Shown in pieces: positions 56,425-64,000 of a stretch of DNA of 64,000 nucleotides. The position numbers and the translations under genes were made by a program. The notes under the pieces are model-generated. The model had not been told where the DNA came from. It saw nothing but the letters and a program-made list of their open reading frames with translations, and ran no database searches. Each line of letters starts with the position of its first letter. Positions within the stretch are counted from its first letter, which is position 1. This DNA is from Ottelia alismoides (lineage: Eukaryota > Streptophyta > Magnoliopsida > Alismatales > Hydrocharitaceae), in assembly GCA_037367405.1 (NCBI GenBank), contig JAZKJV010000389.1:682001-746000 (forward strand), given 5' to 3'.

Positions 56425-56880
56425 GCCAGGAGCTGTCGGCCCCCTTCTTCTTCGTCGCTTGGGGGGGGGGGGTGCCCCAACGCTCGACGCCGTCCCGATC
56501 TCCAGGCGCCTCCGCCCGTCTCGCGCCCCTCTTCTGCACCTCGGTGTCGCGAGAGGGCGGGACCCCTCCTCGCCAGCGCATGCCCCTGCGTGATCGCCCC
56601 CATCGTACGAGGCAGCGAGACCGCAGCCCGCGCGATGCCTCCGCGCTCCAGAACTGACCGCGAGCAAATCCTTCGTCGACCCCCTCCTTCAAGCAGCGCC
56701 CGGCCGCCACGCCCGGCACCGACCCCAACTCGACACAGTTCTAGGCCGCCCAAGCTCCTCCGCCCATCTCGCCCCCCCTTCTGCATCCAGATCCACTCCA
56801 ACAGCGGCAGGTGCCCTTCCTCCATCCCGACTGCCGCCCATCAAGAGCGAAGGAACAAGGGTGGCACCCTATCTGACTTG
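56425..56880 (+). other. GC-rich cassette in LTR E
   Basis: C-rich block with open frames in several phases on both strands. No product recognised and no alignment by eye with the cassettes of A, B, S or LTR2, while the sequence on both sides aligns easily. Confidence 0.7.
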
Positions 56881-56992
56881 AGGAATAAAGAATGAAGAGA
56901 AGTACAAACCCTAGGGATTATTTTGGGAAAACTACATTTTAGCCCTGGAAGTCTTGGAAATCACAAAATAGCCCCTGCACTCCAGAGCCTTG

Positions 56993-57009
56993 CACGTGCG
57001 TCGCACGTG
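56993..57009 (+). promoter_or_regulatory. Double CACGTG palindrome in LTR E
   Basis: CACGTGCG-T-CGCACGTG, perfect inverted repeat; counterpart of 46708-46730 in element H. Confidence 0.6.
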
Positions 57010-58113
57010 TACCTTGGGTAAATTCCCTGTTTCCCTCCATATTTTATTGTTGTTAATTTTAATGCAGAAACATTGAATAACTGTGTTTTAGTCCCTCATT
57101 TCCAGACTTTAAATTTGCATGTTCTTTTCATTGAAATAAATAGTTTTTATTGCTCAAAAAGTCTGAGAAAATTATGCTATGCTCCTGATGTGATTATCTT
57201 TTTAGCATAATTTGCATTTTATCATCATTTATTATTTTTTAAAAATAAAAAATAGTGTCTTTTTATATTCCTGAACTTCAAAAATTCATAAAAATTTGAA
57301 TATTAATCCAAAAATCCCAAGAAATTTAGATTAGCTTTATTTCATTATCTTTTAATTTCTGTGCAAATTTTGTTCATTAACTATTTTTAAAAACCGAAAA
57401 AATCGAAAAAAAGTAAAAATGTTATAAAAATCATAAAAAATTCTACAAAAATCCAAAATAGTGATTTTAGTCTCTGTTTGTAGATAATTGCTTCTACTTA
57501 ATCATGAAAATAGTTTCCAGGAGTTTTGGGCACTAAAAATATTTTTAAGTTGCAAAATACTCCATGTTGTGCACAATTTCACATTTTCTCATTGTTTAAT
57601 TTTAAAAAAATTAGAAAAACATTTGAAAATTTCACAAAAATTCCCAAAAACATTTTAGAACTTTTAAAACTCAAAAATATTTTCTATGAATTTCTCTGAG
57701 CATTTTTGATAAATTGAAAAATTACAAAAAGAGTTAGTGTGCATATTTTTGATCTTGTGAATATTGCTCCATGTTATTTTTGAAAATAAAAAATTGCAAA
57801 ATCAAAATCAATAAAAAATTGAAAATCAGAAAATACAAAAAAAGAAAAAAAATCAAAAAAAATCTAAAATATAGAAAATCGCAAAAACCAAGGATAGTTA
57901 TCCTTTGAGATTCATGTTTTTCTCTTAATTAATTCTTGATTAATTGAATAACCCTCGAGATTTGTAGCCTCCCTGAGTTCGAACCTGTCCGCTATAGAGG
58001 TTAATAAGTAGCAAAAATAAAAAATATTTGTTTGTATGTCACGGGATTTTTGGGTATAGCAATGAATTTATTTACATTAATTTACGATCCTTAAGATTCT
58101 GCGAACAACAAAA

Positions 58114-58131
58114 TGGCGCCGTTGCCGGGGA
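58114..58131 (+). promoter_or_regulatory. Primer binding site of element E (intact, tRNA-Asp)
   Basis: TGGCGCCGTTGCCGGGGA, three bases after the LTR end. The sequence is the tRNA-Asp-type site known from Athila elements. Confidence 0.95.
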
Positions 58132-59533
58132 GGCACGGTGAGGGTAGTTAGGTTTCTCTTTTGACCTGCTATTCTTGATTGTAAATATCTGTTTATATTT
58201 TGCCACATTATTCCATTGTTCATATCCACTGCATCGGTTTAATTTTTCTTTCTCATATTTGATAATTGTATTTCTTACACATTCTATTTTGTTTTTCTTA
58301 CGAGGGTCCACGGAGCGAAGGAGGCGATCCTAGGAGAGCCGAAGTACCCAAGCGATGTGAAGGAGACTTGATTCTTCACCAAGCCACAGGATAGTGTGAG
58401 AAGAGAAGAAAAAGTGAAGGACACAAAAAGAGAGAGAGAGAGAGAAAGAGTTTTTCTTTTCTAGCGTTTGAACTCTTGTAAACGGACATTCATTTGTTGC
58501 GGGGTCTGTTTCACCAAGTGTCGGTGCACTTGGAGGACCTCACCGATTTTGTTTTTATCGCCTTATTTTTCTTTGTTTCCCGCGGATTTCATGAGCTACC
58601 TCGTGATTGTTTTAATTAATTTACTTGAGCCAGGTAATTAATTAGGTACAAACACCCTAAATAAGAATTTCTGTACCTATAGAGTAGCGCGTAATTTGGC
58701 TTAGTCAAATTAACTTGTTCTTGCTCGTTAATAGAAGCTAGGACGGTTCACTTGCATCATATAGGATAGTTTATTTAAATTCTGCGCGGATCACTTGCAT
58801 GTAGAGTGCTGGCGATAAGGTATGCATCTCTAAACCCATGCATGCGTCATTGTTTTTAATCGCGTATTGGCGTTTCCGATCTCCTTCCTTGTTTTCACTC
58901 ACATAAGTTAAAAAGGAAATTGGACACTCGGTAGACGATTCTTTGTAAATATTTTAACCAAGTGACAACTGCCTAAAATACAGGACTGCTAAAGAAAACT
59001 CGATCCAAAAAAATACAAGGAAAAATCATTGTTTTGGGGAGAGTAACCCCCTCATTGTTTGGTTTGCTTGAGCGAGAGAGCAACTCGTACACTAGGATAG
59101 AGCCATGCCCGAACTCTTTTTAGACTACTATCTTGTGTTAGTCGTTCTCCAGTGAGGATTTCTCCAGTAGCCGGTAAAGCGGCTCGTGATGTCCTTAACA
59201 GATTGAATTGATCGGATAGCCGGTAAATGTTCCGCAATTCATACTGGCTCGGAAAGATATAACTTTGGGATTGGGCCAGTCTCCTGAGAGCATTGGGTTC
59301 CTAACAGCTCGCTTAAACCACTCTGATATATTGTATTGTCGTCAAACTCTAAAATTGACAAGATAATTGACCGAACCTTCACGGTCTTCACATTGAGTTG
59401 AGTTGGTGAACTGGGGGTTTGTATTGTGTTTGCTTGCTAGCGATAAATATCCTTTTGCGCAATTTGCGCCTTCATTCAATTTCACTCTTGCATTGACCTT
59501 CGTGCTCTTGCATCCCAGCTATTGATTTCGAAG
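58132..59533 (+). other. Leader (5' UTR) of element E
   Basis: 1.4 kb, collinear with the leader of B. It contains an (AG)n tract (58430-58444) and the paired TAGCCGGTAAA strings (about 59168 and 59218). No gene. Confidence 0.78.
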
Positions 59534-62160
59534 ATGTCGAATTGGAGTATTTCTCGCTCGGTCTCTGCGAACTCATTCTACACTCCGAGCCGTTCACCTT
59601 CTATTCGGGGAGACTCACTTCCCGAATATTCCTCTCTCTCCACTTCGCCCTTCACAACATCCATCAATCCACTATTTGAGATTGGCTTTAATCTCGAATT
59701 AATATATGAGACTCCATCAATTCTGAGTACTAATCAAGTATCATGTACATTTTCAGAGTCGGACACCGAACAATTGATGTCATCAAAGAAAAAGGGAACC
59801 ATGTCGGAGTAGAGCGAGATCAACATCACCATGTTAGCCTCCATCCAGACAATTCAAGCCCATATAGCAGAGCAGGCTAATTTTCAGAACGCATTGAGAG
59901 ACATGATTCTCGAGATGAGACAAGAAAGAGAAGATAGGAGAGAGGGGGATAACAGAAACCCTGGAGGTGGGAATGTGGGAGAAGAACCTCATATAGAACC
60001 TGGGGCTAAGCAACAAATCCCTGCGGTTCATGGGCATTTTGAGCTCAAGCCTACTATTTTTCCTCTTCTCCCAATATTCCATGGAAATATTAATGAAGAA
60101 CCTTATATACACCTCTAGCAGTTTGATCGCATTTGTGGAACAGTACACTACCCAAATGTCCCATTAGAGTTAGTGCAGATGACTGCCTTTCCACTCAATC
60201 TGATGGGCAAAGCTTTGTATTGGTTAAATCACATGGGGAAGGTTGTCACTACTTGGGAAGAGTTGAGGTCCGCATTTCTGAACAAGTATTATCACTTGGA
60301 CGACTCAACCAAATGCGATCCTTGATTGCTAATTTCTTCCAAATGCCTCAAGAGACTATTCACGAGGCATGGGAACGATTCAAAGATCTGATGGAGAAAT
60401 GCCCCCATCATGATATTCCAAAGACCAGCCTTGTAAAAAATTTCTTTAGGGGCTTAAGCATTGAGAATCAGAAGCTGGCAGATGCCGCTTGTGGGGGAAG
60501 TCACTTCAATAAGGACGAGGATGTCCTTTACCAAATTTTTGAGGAGATGGCAGAAAGTTCAGCAGCTCTTTCTTCTTCACATGCTTTTCAGAAGCACCCT
60601 GTCACCGCCCCTGCAGTACCCCACAAGGATGTCAATATGATGGGAACAAAAGAAGTGGATAAGGTGGATAGCACTGACCTGACCATCATTGGAAATCACC
60701 TATCCAAAGTGGACATTATTGAAAAGTGATCCCAGGAACTTGATAAGTTTCATGTGATCGAGCAGAGGACGAAGAACCTGGATAAGCTGGATGAGATATG
60801 AAAGCATCTGGAGCTTCTTGTAAGTTCGATTAGCGTAATCCACAGCACCAGTGCAGCAGCAAATACCTCTACTAGGGAGCAGACTTCTTCCACCAAGCAG
60901 AGTAGCGGAGGACCATCCACAGTTCAGCATGTCTACTACGTGTAGACACCTGATCAAGTTCAGTAGCATTCGCATCAGATAGTTCCGTATCAACAAGAAG
61001 TAGCCTACATTCCTGAGCAGCAATCTCCACCTGCACTTGGTATTCAAGAGGTGAACGGTATCTGGTTTGATCGTGAGAGAAACCAGCCCGCCCGTCAGGG
61101 AAAGGCCAATTGGGTTCACAGCAGGGTCAGAGACCCGTCCACCAGTTTCAGGGAGGCAGACAGCAGCAGTACCAGTACCAGCACCAGCAGTTCTAGCCTC
61201 AGTATCAGTCTCCACCTCAGTTCCAAAATTGGAGACAAGGCCAGCCTCAGCAGCAGTCTATGTATTTCCCTCATCCTAACCAGCAACAGATTGCATATTA
61301 TGGACAGTATTCTCCCCCTCCTCCTCCTTATTATCAAAATCAGTATGGGTACAAATAGCCTCCGTACTATCAGCCTCAGGGACATCCAATCAATGAGCAA
61401 CCTGAGGCCCCTTCAGTCAATCCAACACTGGACCAACTTACACTGCTTATGAAGAACATTAATGAAGTGACTCAGCGAATCGATGACCTGACCACCACCA
61501 AGATACTAATTCCAGCACAGGTTGACGCCAACCCCAACAACTTCAGACGCAAGGAGAAGGTAGCCAATGGCCCACCCACCCCCGAGACAGGTATGTCCCA
61601 TGATTTTACATGTTTATCTGATGCCATTTATCTTAGGAGTGATAGGAGATTGCAGCCCCCAACGCAGCAGTTGGGGTTGGGAGATCGATCCACTGAGAGA
61701 GCATCATCTTCTACATCATCTCCTTCACCAGCAGTCGAGAGGCCCAGTATAGAAACACCCACATCTGGAGTTTCACTGCCTTCACCACCACCTTCACCAG
61801 GTAGATGCAAATCACCATCAGCAAGGGAGAATATACAATTCGCTGATTTTTCCTCTTCACCAACAACATCATCCCGTTCTGTTTTAGATTCTGTTTTTCC
61901 TTCAGCTAGATTAGACAACACTGTACAAACTGATTCTGGTTGTCCTTTTGTACATGATGACTCTACTTTGAATAAAGTAAATGAACGTTTGCATGTTTAT
62001 TCTGATTCTGTGCCATTTCCTTCTGCTCTCAAAGCTAAAAAAATTCAAAAATTAAAACAACACTATCTGATCTTGTAGTGGTTGAGATCTTACAGAACAT
62101 CTTTTTAAAATAAAACACCTTAAGGCCATGGAATACATGCCTACAGTAAAAAAAGGGAGT
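59534..62160 (+). pseudogene. gag of element E
   Basis: Gag polyprotein that forms the particle. The start ATG is at GAAGATGTCGAATTGG. N-terminal part 59534-59812, TAG, then a helical part with ASIQTIQAHIAEQANFQNAL, then the core FELKPTIFPLLPIFHGNINE, TTWEELRSAFLNKYYH, EAWERFKDLMEKCPHHD and GLSIENQKLADAACGGSHFN. A Gln/Pro/Tyr-rich tail (about 61150-61370), SDAIYLRSDRRLQPP and LKQHYLI follow. A one-base loss near 60292 shifts the frame relative to H1. Stops are at 59810 (TAG), 60116 (TAG; the H1 fragment has CGA) and 60727 (TGA; H1 has CGA at 13111). Not functional as it stands, but the best gag copy here. Confidence 0.9.
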
Positions 62161-63156
62161 GAAAGAAGCATGTACCCAAAAGCATCAACCAAGGAAGAAC
62201 AGATGAAAGGAAACAGAGAAACACATCTTGACCATGGCCACAGTTCATGCCATCAGTAACCTTCCACCTAAAAAGAAAGACAAGGGAGCACCTCACATCC
62301 GTTTCCATATCTTTGATCAAGAATTTGATTGTACTCTTCTCGATAGAGATTCCTCCATTAATCTCATGCCTTCCTCTTTATTAACTGAATTTCAGTTAGG
62401 GCCTCTTAAAACAACCAGAATGTTCCTTCAGTTTGCTGATAGATCGATTAAGAGGCCAAGAGGCATTTTAGAGGACGTTATTGTAATAGTAAAGGGAATG
62501 CAATGCCCTGTTGATTTTATTGTCATGGATATGGACATACTTGTACCGTTACTCTATACCCCGATCATACTAGGTCGACCGTTCCTCCGAACGGCCGAAG
62601 CAGCAGTTGATTATTGTACTGGAGAGATCATCTTTTACTCTCGTAGTGACAAGGTGAAAATTGAGACGATCTCTGATCATAGACCATCACCGCTACCAGC
62701 AACAGATGATACAGAGAAAGTTATATCAGATCCATATGACTGTGATTTTCTTGCTGAATTCAGAGAGATGGATCTTTTCCCGGATTTTATGAATACTCAG
62801 GAGTTCCTTTCTCAAAAGGACTCTCTGGAAAGCACAGTCGACGTGAGTTCCATTGGTGGTCCAATTGAGATAGTTGTCGATGAGCAGTTTGAGCAGAGTT
62901 ATGAGGTCCAGACATCTGAGCCATTCGTTGAATTTTCTGATTTACGCATAGATGAGAGACATCTTTTTGAGATTATTGCTGAGATATCTGAGCCATTCAT
63001 TGATAAGAATATTCCCATCCTGATGAGCCATTCCTTTCTGAGTAGAGATCATTCATTACAGATCTATCAGATATTCTATTTGATGAGCTGTCAATAGCCA
63101 AGGTGGATAATCTATAGAGCACAGATCGCATACCGTCTACCAGTACGGTAGTAGAG
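62161..63156 (+). pseudogene. Protease and linker of element E
   Basis: Open from 62228 to 63097. MATVHAISNLPPKKKDKGAP leads into the protease; the active site reads LLDRDSSINLMP, so Asp-Ser-Gly has become Asp-Arg-Asp. QFADRSIKRPRGILEDVIVI and PIILGRPFLRTAEAAVDYCT follow in order. After it comes an acidic linker (EFREMDLFPDFMNTQEFLSQ and two SEPF strings) of the kind found between protease and RT in Athila. A stop at 63095-63097 separates it from RT. The loss of the active-site Ser/Gly makes the protease inactive. Confidence 0.88.
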
Positions 63157-64000
63157 GTGATCACAGAGTCGATTCAGACCCCACCTAGAGGATGGAATAT
63201 ATCAGATCTCTGTGGGATTAATCCAGCGTTGTGCTCGCATCATATCTACCTAGAGGATGACTGTAAACCCTCCTGTGAATGTCAGTGCTGTCTAAATCCA
63301 AACCTAAGGGAGGTTGTCATGAAGGAGATCAAGAAATGGTGTGATGCTGGCTTTATATATCCCATTTCGGATTTCAAATGGGTTAGCCCTTTACATGTGG
63401 TATCGAAGAAATCTGGGATTACGATCGTAAAGAACGACCGCGGTAAGGAGATTCCGACTCGAGTACCTACGTCATGGCGTGTCTGTGTAGATTACCGACG
63501 CCTGAACTCAGCTACCAAGAAGGATCACTTTCCACTGCCATTTATTGGTGCAGATTATTGAGAGGTTGGCAGGGAAAGAGTTCTTTTGCTTTTTGGATGG
63601 GTACTCGGGATACAACCAAGTTTCTATCGCTCCTGAGGATAAGGAGAAAACTACTTTCACTTGTCCGTTTGGCACTTACGCCTTTAGACGGATGCCCTTT
63701 GGATTGTGTAACGCCCCCGCTACATTTCAAAGGTGTATGTTGTCCATTTTTGCAGACTTGGTGGGTAATTTTCTTGGAGTCGTCATCGACGATTTCTCAG
63801 TCTACGGGGATAGTTTTGACACATGTCTTGCTTATTTAGACTGAGTTTTTCAATCTTGCTGTGAGGTAAACCTAGTGCTCTCGTGGGAGAAGAGTCACTT
63901 TATGGTGACTAATGGGATTGTATTGGTCCAAGTCATCTCCAAACATGGTATGGAGGTTGACCCAGCTAAGATTGATGTGATTTCCATGTTAGAGCCACTG
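63157..64000 (+). pseudogene. Reverse transcriptase of element E (cut by window edge)
   Basis: 63157-63561 reads DLCGINPALCSHHIYLEDDC, SPLHVVSKKSGITIVKND and RVCVDYRRLNSATKKDHFPL. An extra base near 63550 shifts the frame, and 63545-63844 continues ERLAGKEFFCFLDGYSGYNQ, TFTCPFGTYAFRRMPFGLCN, APATFQRCM and the catalytic GVVIDDFSVYGDSF, where both Asp are kept (VIDD for the usual FMDD). A TGA at 63842-63844 replaces the CGA found in H1 (18182-18184). Beyond it SWEKSHFMVTNGIVL and SKHGMEVDPAKIDVIS reach the edge. Apart from one frameshift and one stop this RT is nearly complete. Confidence 0.92.

Larger units (their letters stand above)
54790..58110 (+). repeat. 5' LTR of element E (3.32 kb)
   Basis: TGATGAATCTACGATTCC to GCGAACAACA. 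Contents in order: U3 with purine block near 55067, TATA (about 55797), donor-like AAAGTGAG (55963), acceptor-like TTTTGCAAG (56284), GC cassette (56425-56880) with a run of 12 G (about 56461-56472), a double CACGTG palindrome (56993-57009), and U5 with CCTCCCTGAGTTCGAACC near 57967. Confidence 0.93.
54790..64000 (+). mobile_element. Element E: Athila-type Ty3/gypsy element, 5' part
   Basis: Complete 5' LTR, perfect PBS, leader, gag, protease and RT up to the window edge. It is inserted in the 3' LTR of H after GTACA (54785-54789), the expected 5-bp target duplication. It is the youngest layer of the nest and has the best preserved PBS and gag. Even so it has stops in gag (59810, 60116, 60727), a dead protease site and frameshifts in RT. 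So it moved with help or decayed later. Confidence 0.88.

Noticed and set aside
58430..58444. The (AG)n tract as a functional GAGA element
   Set aside because: It is a simple repeat in the leader with a length that differs between B and E; nothing in the sequence supports a function.

Overview
This window is plant nuclear DNA made almost entirely of decayed LTR retrotransposons; I found no host gene that I could defend. Most of it is Ty3/gypsy of the Athila type. The evidence is the primer binding site matching the 3' end of tRNA-Asp, the protease, reverse transcriptase, RNase H and integrase motifs, LTRs of 3.2-3.45 kb that start TGATGA, and purine tracts of the form AAGYATAGGGGG before the 3' LTRs. 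One element, on the minus strand, is Ty1/copia. The organism is a flowering plant and the region looks like old, probably methylated heterochromatin. The species cannot be told from the sequence.

Layout. 1-7219: 3' half of element A (RNase H, integrase, long 3' UTR with hairpins, purine tract, complete LTR). 7220-7504 and 12681-20323: gag, protease, RT, RNase H and integrase of a second element (H1), cut by truncated element B (7505-12680: complete LTR, mutated PBS, leader, gag start) and by a 5'-truncated LTR (15026-17421). 20324-21420: H1 3' UTR. 21828-24664: another 5'-truncated LTR. 24665-27455: two LTR pieces in opposite orientation. 27456-31400: 3' end and LTR of element C/D. 31400-34540: minus-strand LTR and 3' UTR of element L. 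34544-42728: minus-strand copia element with a full 3' LTR and only a scrap of its 5' LTR. 42729-44546: start of an LTR (G). 44547-54789: element H, non-autonomous, with a protease-like domain and an unknown coding region but no RT or integrase. 54790-64000: element E (complete 5' LTR, perfect PBS, leader, gag, protease, RT), running off the right edge.

The right half reads as a nest: copia sits in the 3' UTR of L, G in the copia LTR, H in G, and E in the 3' LTR of H. The missing halves should therefore appear to the right of the window in reverse order.

The most interesting signals are RNA- or DNA-structure signals shared by several subfamilies. (1) A 21-nt near-palindrome forms the first bases of almost every LTR. 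(2) An array of CTATACTTAGG/CCTAAGTATAG hairpins follows the coding region, each right arm ending in a copy of the purine tract. (3) A small stem lies just 5' of the true purine tract and shows compensatory change. (4) The LTRs carry intron-like splice signals and a GC-rich cassette that differs from copy to copy. (5) Element H has replaced pol by an unknown open frame with an exact 71-codon tandem duplication.
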